Below, one piece after another: positions 1-8,062 of a stretch of DNA of 64,000 nucleotides. The stretch covers positions 1-64,000 of the forward strand of contig NZ_VBVX01000001.1 in NCBI RefSeq assembly GCF_005981925.1, written 5' to 3'. Source of the DNA: Streptomyces albidochromogenes. GTDB lineage: Bacteria > Actinomycetota > Actinomycetes > Streptomycetales > Streptomycetaceae. Position 1 is the first letter of the stretch; each line of letters begins with the position of its first letter. The translations under genes and the position numbers were made by a program. The notes under the pieces were generated by a model. The model ran no database searches, was not told the DNA's origin, and saw only the letters and a program-made list of their open reading frames with translations.

Positions 1-287
1 GTGCGGGGGCGTACGCCGGGGGGCGCAAGCGCTTTCCGTTTACGGCTCAACGGGTGGGTGTAGCTGTCAGTGAATGTCAGGCTCACGCCTAAGTGTCCAT
101 TCATGTGCCGTACATGCGCGTGTTACGGAAATGTCCGTAATCGGTAACGTGGTGTCAGGCGCACCCCTACGGCCGGTGCCGGCGGGCCAGAGTTTGGGTC
201 CTCGGCACCGACAAGGGGGCCGGGACCGCATCGCACCACCGGCCGTGTTTCGGCGGGTGGTGCACATGATCTGAGGGGACATCACTC
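1..287. other. upstream region of first lamin-tail gene
   Basis: No gene is convincing here. The stretch leads into the lamin-tail gene that begins at 288 and presumably carries its promoter, but no promoter elements can be named with confidence. Confidence 0.4.
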
Positions 288-767
288 ATGTCTGCTTCTT
301 CCACCCGTCGTCTGGCCGCCTCTGTTCTCGCGGCCGGAGCGATCGTTTCCGCCGCCGCTCTGCCGGCCATGGCCCACGACCGTGACGAGGACCGGCAGCA
401 GCGCCGCTCGGGCGTCGAGATCAGCGCAGTCCAGGCCAACAGCCCGGGCCCGGACACCCGCTCGAACCGGTCGCTGAACCGCGAGTGGATCGAGATCACC
501 AACAGTCACCGGCGCGCGGTCAACTTGGACGGCTGGACCCTGCGGGACCGTGACGGCAACCGCTACCGCTTCCACGACGTACGCCTCGCGGGCCGTGCGA
601 CGGTCCGGATCCACACCGGTGTCGGCCGCGACACCCGTACCGACCTCTACATGGACCGCCGCCACTACATGTGGGACAACCACGCCGACACCGCGACCCT
701 GCGCAACGACCGCGGCCACACCGTGGACACCGAGTCCTGGGGCCGCGGCGGACACCACCGCGGCTGA
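288..767 (+). CDS. secreted lamin tail domain protein
   Basis: A 159-residue protein with a Sec signal peptide (basic start, then an alanine-rich core ending near PAMAHD around residue 30). The rest is one lamin tail domain (LTD), recognised by the sequence EWIEITN, then NLDGWTLRDRDGN around residues 65-90, and the DTATLRND strand near the end. LTDs are immunoglobulin-like folds found in bacterial exported proteins and nucleases; here there is no attached enzyme domain, so it may be a binding or structural exoprotein. The next gene is a paralogue in the same orientation. The ATG is preceded by GAGGGGACATCACTC. The function is not known. Confidence 0.85.
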   Translation: MSASSTRRLAASVLAAGAIVSAAALPAMAHDRDEDRQQRRSGVEISAVQANSPGPDTRSNRSLNREWIEITNSHRRAVNLDGWTLRDRDGNRYRFHDVRLAGRATVRIHTGVGRDTRTDLYMDRRHYMWDNHADTATLRNDRGHTVDTESWGRGGHHRG

Positions 768-797
768 CCACACCGCCCGCACCTGACCACAGGCACA

Positions 798-824
798 GGG
801 CGGCGCGCCAACGGCGCGCCGCCC
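798..824 (+). terminator. hairpin terminator after first LTD gene
   Basis: A perfect 12-bp stem (GGGCGGCGCGCC / GGCGCGCCGCCC) with a 3-base loop lies 30 bases after the stop codon. There is no strong U-tract, as is usual in streptomycetes. Confidence 0.7.
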
Positions 825-1069
825 CCTCGCGGGCCTGGCGTGGCCTGCCGCCCGCCACCACTGTCGGCTGCTTCGAGCGCGCCGCAGGCAGTGATGCGCG
901 GTCGAGCGCCCGCCAGCAAGCCCTGCCGGAACCGTCACCCGTGCAGACGCACCGAAGCCGGCGGCGGCAACCGCCATCCGGACTCAGCACATAGTTGAAG
1001 CGGTAATCGCAAGCTCGTTGCGCGGTAGGCTTCTGCCGCTCATCATCACTCTTGAGGGGGGACCTCACT

Positions 1070-1561
1070 TTGCGCATCACCCATGCCGCCGTCGCCGCTG
1101 CGATCACGGTCGGATCGCTCGCCGCACTGACAAGCCCGGTCCAGGCCGCCGAGTACTCCTCGGCGCTGAAGGTCCGCGGCGTTCAGTACGACGCACCGGG
1201 CCGCGACTCCAACAGCTGCTCCTCGGGGAACACCCGCGAGGAGTACCTGACGGTCAAGAACTACTCGGCATCGGCGACCGTCAACCTGAAGGGTTACGTC
1301 GTCAAGGACGCGACCGGCAACCGCTTCGCGTTCACGGTCAACCACTACCTGCAGCCGGGCGACTCGGTGAAGCTGCGGGGCGGCCACGGCACAGACTCCG
1401 ACGCGAACAATGTTGTCTACCGCGACAACTGCAACTTCATGTGGAACAACGACAGCGACACGATCTACCTCTACAAGCCCTCCGGCAGCCGCGCGGACGT
1501 CCACTCCTACAGCAAGAGCGGCAACGACCGCGACGGCAACGGTTACATCACCTTCCACTGA
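1070..1561 (+). CDS. secreted lamin tail domain protein, paralogue
   Basis: A second LTD protein with a signal peptide ending near SPVQAAE. Conserved LTD features are EYLTVKN, NLKGYVVKDATGN and the MWNNDSDTIYLY strand. It resembles the upstream LTD protein along the whole mature part but has two cysteines (in SNSCSSG and DNCNFMW) that could form a disulfide and that the first copy lacks. I chose the TTG at 1070 because AGGGGGGAC sits about 8 bases ahead; an in-frame TTG at 1052 would add six residues and has no comparable site. The pair is probably a tandem duplication with its own terminator after each copy. Function unknown. Confidence 0.85.
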   Translation: MRITHAAVAAAITVGSLAALTSPVQAAEYSSALKVRGVQYDAPGRDSNSCSSGNTREEYLTVKNYSASATVNLKGYVVKDATGNRFAFTVNHYLQPGDSVKLRGGHGTDSDANNVVYRDNCNFMWNNDSDTIYLYKPSGSRADVHSYSKSGNDRDGNGYITFH

Positions 1562-1573
1562 TCCCGCACCCGC

Positions 1574-1609
1574 TCACGCTCCCCTCGCCCAGTGGCGAGG
1601 GGAGCGTGA
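1574..1609 (+). terminator. strong hairpin terminator after second LTD gene
   Basis: A perfect 16-bp stem (TCACGCTCCCCTCGCC and its complement) with a CAGT loop begins 12 bases after the stop codon at 1561. It is one of the strongest hairpins in the window. Confidence 0.85.
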
Positions 1610-1995
1610 ACTGCGTTCACAGCGGGAGGCGTCACCCGGATCCTGGCTCGGCGCGATCCCCGCTGCAGCAGCCTGCCAAGCCGAGTAGCACTGTTTGGTC
1701 GAACAGAAGGAAGCGAACGCGCGGCGTGCCGGCCTGGTGCACCTCCAGCGCGTACGCATTTCATCGAGGGCCATTGGAAAGCCGCCGAACCCACCGACTG
1801 GGTGCAGCGGACCGGGTCCCCACCCGCAGCGGTGACGTGTGCAAGAGCCGGACTGTCGAACCGCACGCCAGCCCAGGTAGGGCCGAACGCGCCGCCAGCA
1901 GTGCGGCAGGAGCCGCAGGCCATGCCGAGAGCGGCCGGGCGGGCGCGCGCGCTTCCGCATCTGACCCGGCGCGGGATCCCGCGGCTGAGGCGTCT
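1610..1995. other. gene-free stretch
   Basis: About 390 bases with no ORF of convincing codon usage or recognisable homology on either strand. I see nothing definite in it. Confidence 0.4.
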
Positions 1996-2214
1996 TCACA
2001 TCATCGTGCCGGGGCGTCGGATGTCCACGTACTCGCGGGCCTTCACCCCCGGCGCTCCGGGCTCGCAGCGTACCGACGTGATGCCGGAGGTGGCCCACCA
2101 CTCACCGAGGTCGGTCATGACGGCGTGTACGGTCGCCTCGTCGGCGGCGCTGATGTCCAGCACGACGAGGCCGGGCTCGTTGATGTGCTGTTCGTCGATC
2201 TTCTCCATGCTCAT
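1996..2214 (-). CDS. DUF6207-type small protein
   Basis: A small protein of about 72 residues starting MSMEKIDEQHINEPGLVV and containing LDISAADEATVHAVM, WWATSGIT and a C-terminal YVDIRRPGT. This matches the DUF6207 family, which is confined to streptomycetes and has no assigned function. I chose the ATG at 2214 because family members begin close to the INEPGLVVLD segment; an in-frame ATG at 2268 would add 18 poorly conserved residues. A 19-bp element shared with another locus (2377-2395) lies about 160 bases upstream in the same reading direction. Confidence 0.6.
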   Translation of the reverse strand: MSMEKIDEQHINEPGLVVLDISAADEATVHAVMTDLGEWWATSGITSVRCEPGAPGVKAREYVDIRRPGTMM

Positions 2215-2376
2215 GGCCGACGCTGCCCCGGCACTTCGTGGTTCGCCACTGGCCCACATTCCACCCATACGTGTCGTCCGGGCCTGCCTGCGCGGTGGGC
2301 CGGCTCATGCCCGGACGGTATTCAGAGTGTCCCCTGGGGGCGTCTCGTGGCCCCGGGCCCGGCGTGTGGGGAAGCG

Positions 2377-2395
2377 GCATCGTTTCTGCGGTGAA
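2377..2395 (-). repeat. 19-bp element, copy A (inverted copy at 4239)
   Basis: Read on the minus strand it is TTCACCGCAGAAACGATGC. The identical 19-mer occurs on the plus strand at 4239-4257, so the two copies form an inverted repeat 1.8 kb apart. The flanks also share ATGCC plus scattered matches. This copy sits upstream of the DUF6207 gene and ahead of the dead WhiB-like gene. Its role is unknown; it could be a promoter or operator, or the mark of a small mobile sequence. Confidence 0.6.
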
Positions 2396-2525
2396 TCGGC
2401 GCAGCAAGCGTGAACACCGAGAATCCGCCATACGTACCCTGCTGCTGGGGGTGCCCTGGGTGTCTGCTCTTCGGCAGCGTCGTAGGCTCACGACGCAGGC
2501 AGGCCTCGGTGGGGGAGGGGACGGC

Positions 2526-2818
2526 ATGACGAGCATGTAGGTCCGCTGGAGTGACGCAGCGGCCTGCCAGGGCACCGACCCGGAGGAACTGTTCGCGAAC
2601 ACCGCGGGGCAGAAGCGGGCCAAGGCCAGCTGCGCCGGTTGCCCCGTGCGCCCGAGTGCCTTACCGAAGCACTCGACAACTGGTTCGAGTTCGGCGTGTC
2701 GGGCGGCATGACAGAACGCGAACGCAGAGCGCTGCTGCGCCGCAATCCTGAGGTCGTCTCCTGGCGGAAGGTACTGGACGAAGAGCGCCGCGAGCACGAT
2801 CAGCGGCACGCGAGCTGA
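2526..2818 (+). pseudogene. WhiB-like regulator, inactivated
   Basis: Reading from the ATG at 2526 (behind GGGGAGGGGACGGC) gives MTSM, then a TAG at 2538, then VRWSDAAACQGTDPEELF, followed by SCAGCPVRP. A one-base deletion near 2655 then shifts the frame; the next frame continues ECLTEALDNWFEFGV and SGGMTERERRALLRR to a TGA at 2818. Together these make a normal Wbl protein: four cysteines for an iron-sulfur cluster, the GVSGG turn, and a basic C-terminus. The early stop and the frameshift both break it. An intact Wbl gene lies at 4921. Confidence 0.8.
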
Positions 2819-2899
2819 CAGCAAAGCTTGGCAGCAGACGCTTGGGGAACCTGGGAGGCCCCTGCTCCCGAAGGCAGGGCAGGGGCGTCGCGCTCGCGT

Positions 2900-3373
2900 T
2901 CAGCGGCTGTCGTTGTGGAGGGCTTCGGCCATGGGTGAGGTGCCGTCCGTGACGTAGGCACGGATCGAGGCCAGGTATGAGGCCCGGTCGATGCGTCCGT
3001 CATCGTCAGAGTTGAGTGCTTCGAATGCCGCCTCGGCGCTGTCGACGGGGTTGCCGAGAGCTTCACGCAGCCGCGTGAACTCCGCCCGGGTCAGGGTTCC
3101 GTCCGCGTCGGTGTCGGCGAGGTCGAACAGTGAGCCCAGCGCATGCCGGCAGACCTCGTCGAACGCCTCTGCACCGGCCCAGGCCGCGTATTCCTCGAAG
3201 GTCACCTTCCCGTCGCCGTTCGCGTCCATCGACGCGTACACCTCTTCATGCGTGGCACGGGCGATGGAGACAAGAGGATCGTCACCGTCGCGCCCTGCCA
3301 CGGCGGCGGCCCGTTCGGGGCGGGTGAGGTACTCCTGGCGGGAGATGACTCCGACACCGTCCACGTCCAACAT
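2900..3373 (-). CDS. EF-hand calcium-binding protein, N-terminus interrupted
   Basis: A 157-residue calmodulin-like protein with four EF-hand loops: DVDGVGVISRQE (residue 5 of the loop is Val, so weak), DANGDGKVTFEE and DTDADGTLTRAE (both canonical), and NSDDDGRIDRAS (no terminal Glu, so weak). It is likely a cytosolic calcium sensor or buffer of the streptomycete CabB/CalD type. Odd point: the helix that should precede the first loop is encoded in frame just upstream (from a GTG near 3410: VDAIAAKR) but is cut by a TAG before IFSMLDVDG. The present protein would therefore start inside the first hand, at the ATG at 3373. It may be a decaying gene. Confidence 0.7.
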   Translation of the reverse strand: MLDVDGVGVISRQEYLTRPERAAAVAGRDGDDPLVSIARATHEEVYASMDANGDGKVTFEEYAAWAGAEAFDEVCRHALGSLFDLADTDADGTLTRAEFTRLREALGNPVDSAEAAFEALNSDDDGRIDRASYLASIRAYVTDGTSPMAEALHNDSR

Positions 3374-3504
3374 GGAGAAGATCTACCTCTTGGCGGCGAT
3401 GGCGTCCACAGAGATACCCTTCGCGAGTTCTAGCTTCCGGTCGATACATGCGGCTCCTGCCGCATGCAAAGCTGCGCGCCTGCCACTGGGCTCTGCTGCT
3501 GGGC

Positions 3505-4164
3505 TCATGGGGCGGGTTCGAAGTGCACTTCGGTGGTGGGGCACTGCTCGGCGAGTTCTAGCAGCTCGGCCTGTTCCTGCGCGTCGGCGGTCAGGCCCCA
3601 GCGGAGCTTGGTTGCGGTCCATTCCGCGGCGTACTGGCAGTGGACGTCGCCGGCGGGCGGCATCCAGGTGGCGGGGTCCTGGTCGGACTTGCTGCGGTTG
3701 GACCTGGCGGTGACGCCGACCAGCGAGGTAGGGGCTGTCAGGTCGTTGGCGTAGGCCTCGCGGCGCTGCGCGGTCCAGGCTGAGGCGCCGGAGTCCCAGG
3801 ATTCGGCGAGGGGCACCATGTGGTCGATGTCGAGTCCGGAGGGCCCGGAGACCGTCGTTGCGTCGTAGTAGGAGAACCAGGTGCCGCCGGTCAGCTTGCA
3901 CCCGGGGCCGATGGTCGGCGGCTCGATTGCCTCGGCGATCAGGACCTCGTTGCGGGTGTTGCAGCCGTCCGACGGGTTCTGTCCGGTGTTCCAGTGGCGG
4001 AACTTGTCGCGCGTGTACCCTGCGCGGGATTCGTCGGCGACGGTGAGCTGGTGGACGGCGACGCTGAGCGGGAGCGTCTCAGCGGAGTGCGCCGGCGAAG
4101 AGACGGTGACGGGCAGGAGGGTGAGCGCGGCAGCCGTAGCGGCGCGCAGCAGGTTCTTGATCAC
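3505..4164 (-). CDS. secreted HNH endonuclease (DUF1524/GmrSD-C type)
   Basis: About 219 residues starting at GTG 4164 (VIKNLLRAATAAALTLLP), giving a Sec signal peptide cleaved near AHSAE. The mature part has CNTRNEVLIAEA, then the nuclease core LDIDHMVPLAESWDSGAS and a downstream NRSKSDQDPATWMPP with the conserved Asn and Lys. This is the common exported HNH family of streptomycetes. It probably acts outside the cell on nucleic acid, though its substrate is not known. A start at 4221 is open but would place 19 polar residues before the signal peptide. Confidence 0.85.
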   Translation of the reverse strand: MIKNLLRAATAAALTLLPVTVSSPAHSAETLPLSVAVHQLTVADESRAGYTRDKFRHWNTGQNPSDGCNTRNEVLIAEAIEPPTIGPGCKLTGGTWFSYYDATTVSGPSGLDIDHMVPLAESWDSGASAWTAQRREAYANDLTAPTSLVGVTARSNRSKSDQDPATWMPPAGDVHCQYAAEWTATKLRWGLTADAQEQAELLELAEQCPTTEVHFEPAP

Positions 4165-4238
4165 ACACGTATGGATAGCGTGATATGGCCCGTGGTTGCC
4201 CCAGGACGCCGGACTGCTCACCCACCAGAGTGGTGCGG

Positions 4239-4257
4239 TTCACCGCAGAAACGATGC
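4239..4257 (+). repeat. 19-bp element, copy B
   Basis: TTCACCGCAGAAACGATGC, identical to the minus-strand sequence at 2377-2395. It lies upstream of the HNH nuclease gene, pointing away from it, and is followed at once by a tight double hairpin (4263-4303). Confidence 0.6.
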
Positions 4258-4262
4258 CCCCA

Positions 4263-4303
4263 CGTGTCTGCGGCGAGCAGACACGCAGGCATCAGCGTGC
4301 CTG
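4263..4303 (+). other. paired stem-loops next to the 19-bp element
   Basis: First stem CGTGTCTGC / GCAGACACG (9 bp, 5-base loop), then CAGGCA / TGCCTG (6 bp, 6-base loop), back to back. The first arm GAGCAGACAC also occurs about 75 bases from copy A of the 19-mer. This could be a small structured RNA or a regulatory site; the sequence does not decide. Confidence 0.4.
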
Positions 4304-4384
4304 GAGGAGCAGGGGCCGGCTACGCCGATCTTGGTTCGCGGCCGCCGGGCTTCTACGCCGACGCCTGGGCTCGCCGCGTCACTC

Positions 4385-4675
4385 TCACCGCTCCGCACAA
4401 ACCGACCCGTGCCCACCAGGGCATCGCGGCCGCTGCGTACCCTTGGTGAGCCCCCAGAGCTTGTCCTGGCCGTTAGCGACATCGCGGTCGACCATGGTCC
4501 AGCAGCGACTGCCACCCGGGGAGCTGAGCTGAACCACGTGCTGGTCCATTCGCTCGGGCAGCAGAATCATGACCGCAGCGGCGTACTCCAGCCGGATCTG
4601 TTCGGTCCACGCTCTGTCAGTATCGACGATCCCCTCGCCGTCACGGGCGAGCATGGCTGTCGTGGCGACAGTCAT
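4385..4675 (-). CDS. hypothetical protein
   Basis: A possible 96-residue soluble protein starting MTVATTAMLARDGEG and containing RLEYAAAVMILLPERMDQH. Third-position GC is moderately high on this strand, which supports it, but no family is recognised and no strong ribosome site precedes the ATG. It could be a diverged remnant. Confidence 0.35.
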   Translation of the reverse strand: MTVATTAMLARDGEGIVDTDRAWTEQIRLEYAAAVMILLPERMDQHVVQLSSPGGSRCWTMVDRDVANGQDKLWGLTKGTQRPRCPGGHGSVCAER

Positions 4676-4920
4676 TGAGCCACTCGTCCGAGAGCAGAAC
4701 GATTCGGTTGAGGCCTTCTGTCCTGCGGCCACGGGCCACATGGCCATGCCGTCGCCGCTATCTGAGGCGCTGGTGCAAGGGGCAGCGAAGGAGGAAGGCG
4801 ACAGCCACGGTGCACGCGCCAGTTCAGAAATACTCGGTCGATCACCTCCTCCGCTGCATACAGCTGCCGATACCGGTCAGGCGAACGAGAAGCATCCGGC
4901 GACGTAATGGAGGCACGACG

Positions 4921-5178
4921 ATGAACTGGCGTCACAAGGCCGCCTGTCGGCGGGAAGACCCCGACCTGTTCTTTCCCATCGGCACCGGTGGCCCAGCCAT
5001 GCTCCAGGCCGAGGAGGCGAAGGCAGTATGCCGCCGCTGCCCGGTTATGGACGAGTGCCTGACATGGGCGCTTGAAGGAGGTCAGGACATGGGTGTGTGC
5101 GGCGGCCTGACCGAAGACGAGCGGCGCGCCGTCAAGCGCCGGACGACCAGGGCGGCCCGCGCCCGCGCGGAAGCCTGA
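4921..5178 (+). CDS. WhiB-like transcriptional regulator
   Basis: An 85-residue Wbl protein. The four cluster cysteines are C9, C37, C40 and C46 (the CRRC motif, then DEC), followed by the turn GVCGG, where the usual tryptophan is cysteine, and a basic C-terminal tail (RRAVKRRTTRAARARA). Wbl proteins bind a redox-sensitive iron-sulfur cluster and usually act with the sigma factor. The ATG at 4921 has GGAGGCACGACG just ahead. A terminator hairpin follows at 5181. The inactivated relative at 2526 belongs to a different Wbl subgroup. Confidence 0.9.
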   Translation: MNWRHKAACRREDPDLFFPIGTGGPAMLQAEEAKAVCRRCPVMDECLTWALEGGQDMGVCGGLTEDERRAVKRRTTRAARARAEA

Positions 5179-5180
5179 CT

Positions 5181-5201
5181 CACCAGCGTTCCATGCTGGT
5201 G
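5181..5201 (+). terminator. hairpin after the WhiB-like gene
   Basis: CACCAGC / GCTGGTG, a perfect 7-bp stem with a 7-base loop, 3 bases after the stop codon. Confidence 0.55.
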
Positions 5202-5468
5202 GAGACGTTCCTGACTCCCTCGCACTGGTGGGCGCGGCCCTGCCGGCCGCCGTGGCGCCGTCCCACCCAGCCTCAATGCCGCTCGGTCGGACGGGTTCAT
5301 GCGGGGGACCAGTGAGCGGACCCGGACGGGTCCGGCCGATTACTGCTCTTGTTGTCAAGCCACTGCCGTGACGGTTGGTGCCGGTTCGTAGCACCGCCCG
5401 TCACGGGCGGGGCCCACAGTCCGTACGGAACAACCCAACCTTAGTACTACAGCCGTAGATCGTGATCT

Positions 5469-6308
5469 TCATGCTTGAGCGGCTTGACGCCGGTAGTGGC
5501 TTGCCTGGGATCGGGCCTGGTGACGGCGTCGCCAGACGGACCAGCGAAGTCGGTGGACAGGGTCAAAGACGGTCCGGTCGACGAGCGTGATGAACAGTGG
5601 TTGGACCTCGTCACAAGTGAGCGGTATCAGCTCGTCGGGCGAGGGATGACCCTCGTGTTCGTTCGCGCGGAGGACAGCGAGGAAGGCATGCGCGAGCATG
5701 GCCAGGGTGACCCAGCGGGACCAGGGCGGGTTTGTTGTCACCGAGGCCGACGGCCCGGCAGCGGTCGGAATCGGAGGTCCAGGAACGCAGAACATAGAGT
5801 TCCCGGTCCACTGCGGCGTGCCTGCGGCGGCCGACGTGACCAGGTAGACGGCGACCTGGGCGTTCTCGACCCTGCCCGCGGTGCCGGTGTACTGCCGCTG
5901 GACTCCAACGGTGTCGGTGCCTTTCTTCACGTCGCCGGTCTCGTCGACCACCAGCACCGCCTCGTCGTCGTGCAGATGCTCCACCACGTAGTCACCCACC
6001 TCGTCGCGGACCTGGTCGGCATCCCACTTCGCTATCCCGAGCAGGTGCTGCATGCCGTCCGGGGTCCTGACTCCGGCCCACTCGGCGATGGTCCAGCAGT
6101 TCTTGCGCGGCAGGTCCGACAACAGGCCGAGTACCAACCTCCGGGGCCGGCGTCGGGATTCGACCCGTGTGAAGCGTCCCGCCATCCGGCTCATCAGGCC
6201 CTCGAACGCCTCCTGGCAGCAGGCAGGGTCTACGCTGTGACTTGCGGCCACCGCATGATCGTCTGTCTTCACACACCGATGATCAACGGTGGCCGCACCC
6301 GTCTCCAC
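5469..6308 (-). pseudogene. IS701-family transposase, frameshifted and internally deleted
   Basis: The N-terminal part is recognisable: MAGRFTRVESRRRPRR, then LSDLPRKNCWTIAEWAG, and the catalytic VLVVDETGDVKKG with its first acidic residue. At about 5812 the frame shifts; DRELYVLRSWTSDSDRC continues in the next frame, then a large internal deletion joins GLGDNKP to a C-terminal segment (WVTLAMLAHAFLAVLRAN, IPLTCDEVQ). The central DDE region is missing, so it is inactive. The sequence TTAGTACTACAGCCGTAGAT just beyond the 3' end (about 5442) may be one end of the element; I do not find its partner. Confidence 0.8.
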
Positions 6309-6360
6309 ACCGCGTCAGGTCGCGCAGGGTCTGCCTGCCGTCCTGTGTATCGGAGGGCTT

Positions 6361-6765
6361 GTGCAACGTGGCGAAGTCTGGTGGGTCCAGTTCGACGAGC
6401 GGAGGCTGGTCGTACTGCTGTCAGGAGACGAGGCGTCCGGGCTCCAGGTGATGCAGGTCGTCGCTCCGGCGGGCCTCGACATCAGCGGTCTGGGCATCGA
6501 AGTGACGGTCGGCGCCGGTGAAGGGCTGCCGCTCGAAGGCGTGCTGCGGCTCGCGTTCCCGCGTCCAGGCTTCACCCCGTGCACGTGGCTGACCACCGTG
6601 TCCCGGGACGACCTGATAGAGCGGGCAGCCGTCCTGCCCTCCAGGAAGCTCAGCGAGATCGACGATGCCCTCCGACTCGCTGAACAAGCGCAGGAGGGGA
6701 CCCCGCCAACGACCGCGAAGCTCGGCGAGTTTAGGGACGCCCTCCGTCGCGGTGAACTCGGGTAG
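6361..6765 (+). CDS. PemK/MazF-family toxin-like protein
   Basis: A 134-residue protein starting at GTG 6361 behind GGAGGGCTT. It opens with QRGEVWWVQFDERR, the hallmark first strand of the PemK/MazF fold, and keeps CTWLTTVSRDDL in the C-terminal half. MazF proteins are sequence-specific mRNA interferases held in check by a cognate antitoxin. No antitoxin-like small ORF is visible on either side; upstream is an IS701 remnant and downstream other IS scraps. It may be an orphan, a diverged non-toxic member, or a member controlled from elsewhere. Confidence 0.75.
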   Translation: MQRGEVWWVQFDERRLVVLLSGDEASGLQVMQVVAPAGLDISGLGIEVTVGAGEGLPLEGVLRLAFPRPGFTPCTWLTTVSRDDLIERAAVLPSRKLSEIDDALRLAEQAQEGTPPTTAKLGEFRDALRRGELG

Positions 6766-6774
6766 ACGGAGAAG

Positions 6775-6984
6775 GAGCCGACGCCCGCGACGGCATGAGC
6801 GACCTCGGGCGAGATGAGTGGGCCGGATTCTGAGCGGTCCGAACTCGTCGAAGGCGAAGGCCCGTTCGGGGAAGCGGTCCAGGACCTCCCCGATCCGATC
6901 CAGTTTCGCCTTGCGCCTGAGCGCGCATCCGCCCCGATCAAACAGGGAGTAGTGCGGTGCCACGGTCCGAGAGGGATCCGGCAC
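6775..6984 (-). pseudogene. IS630-family transposase fragment
   Basis: The minus strand encodes RRKAKLDRIGEVLDRFP followed by ERAFAFDEFGPLRIRP, the start of the DDE domain of IS630 transposases, and then diverges. Only about 70 residues remain. Confidence 0.65.
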
Positions 6985-7302
6985 AGGCAGATTCCGCCGT
7001 CACGCTGCCTGTGGGCTTCCGCGCCATGGTGTCGGTCGACTCCAGCATCGTCCGCGCCCACCAGCACGCGGCCGGCGCCCGAAAGGGGGCACCGCAACCC
7101 GGCGCTCGGCTGGTCCCGCGGCGGGATGACCAGCAAGGTTCATCTAGCCTGTGACGGCCTGGGCCGCCCGATCGCCTTTGTGGTCACGGGCGGCAACACT
7201 AATGACTGCACGCAGTTTACCGCCGTCATGGAGGCGATGCGGGTGCCCCGGCCGGGGCCCGGACGCGGGGCAAACAATGCCCTCGGGGCAAAACGCTCTT
7301 AA
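6957..7302 (+). pseudogene. IS5-family transposase fragment
   Basis: Two frames carry VSVDSSIVRAHQHAAGARKG and then GWSRGGMTSKVHLACDGLG followed by RPIAFVVTGGNTND, the middle of an IS5-type DDE transposase. Both the N-terminus and the C-terminus are gone. The next 240 bases up to the I36 gene hold nothing I recognise. Confidence 0.7.
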
Positions 7303-7540
7303 GTATCGCCAACCGGACTGGTGGATCCGTCAAAGGGGCTTGTCGGATCGACAGAGGACTGAGGAGTAACACGCAAGATCGTTTTTGCTGCCACGGAAGA
7401 TCAGTTACCCTTCGACCTCCACACCTGATGTGCACACAACATGCACATCGGCGGGGGGTGTGATGTGGCGCCGCATTGCGTGTATCCCTCGCCGTTCATC
7501 GGCCGTTCATTCGGCATGGATCGAAGACGAGAAAAGGCTC

Positions 7541-7987
7541 ATGATTCGACGAACTTCAGCAATGCTGCTTGCCGTGGCATCCCTTTTCGGAGCGGGAGTC
7601 GCCATGGCCGCGCCCGCGCAGGCTTTCGGATGCACATACAACAACGTCTGCCTCTGGTCTGACAGCGGACACAACGGATACGTGCGCAACGACTTCAACT
7701 CCCGTACCAACTGGTCCCAGATCAGCTACGACGGCGGCGCCTTCAAGCCGCTCTACCAGGGTGACGGCGTCATCGACAACGTCAGCTCCATCGACAACTG
7801 GGACCCGGACACCAGAGTCTCGGTGTACTACAACTCCGGATACTTCGGTCCCTGCTTCAAGGTCGAGGCCAACGGCGCAGTGTCCAACATGGCGAGCATC
7901 TACATCACCTCCAGCAAGACCGCCAACGACAACATGAACTCGCACAAGTTCAGCAACGAGTGCTTGGGGGCCACGTACAACTTCTGA
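7541..7987 (+). CDS. secreted peptidase inhibitor I36-type protein
   Basis: A 148-residue protein: a signal peptide (MIRRTSAMLLAVASLFGAG, cleaved near APAQA), then a small beta/gamma-crystallin-like domain with GCTYNNVCLWSD, GYVRNDF, and VSSIDNWDP followed by RVSVYYNSGYFGPC. The MEROPS I36 family includes SMI, a Streptomyces metalloproteinase inhibitor, but many members are untested. The four cysteines in the mature chain suggest disulfides. The upstream AAAGG before the ATG is weak. A hairpin terminator follows. Confidence 0.8.
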   Translation: MIRRTSAMLLAVASLFGAGVAMAAPAQAFGCTYNNVCLWSDSGHNGYVRNDFNSRTNWSQISYDGGAFKPLYQGDGVIDNVSSIDNWDPDTRVSVYYNSGYFGPCFKVEANGAVSNMASIYITSSKTANDNMNSHKFSNECLGATYNF

Positions 7988-8002
7988 TCGCCGGCCCATG
8001 AC

Positions 8003-8036
8003 CGCGGTGGGGCGGAGCCAATTCAGCCCCACCGCG
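8003..8036 (+). terminator. hairpin terminator after the I36 gene
   Basis: An 11-bp perfect stem, CGCGGTGGGGC / GCCCCACCGCG, 15 bases after the stop codon. Confidence 0.75.
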
Positions 8037-8062
8037 CACATCCACTCTTTCCAGGGGTTCCC

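Noticed and set aside
5202-5468. Possible second terminus of the IS701 element
   Set aside because: Only the left-hand TTAGTACTACAG sequence was seen; no complementary copy was found beyond 6308, so no complete element is claimed.
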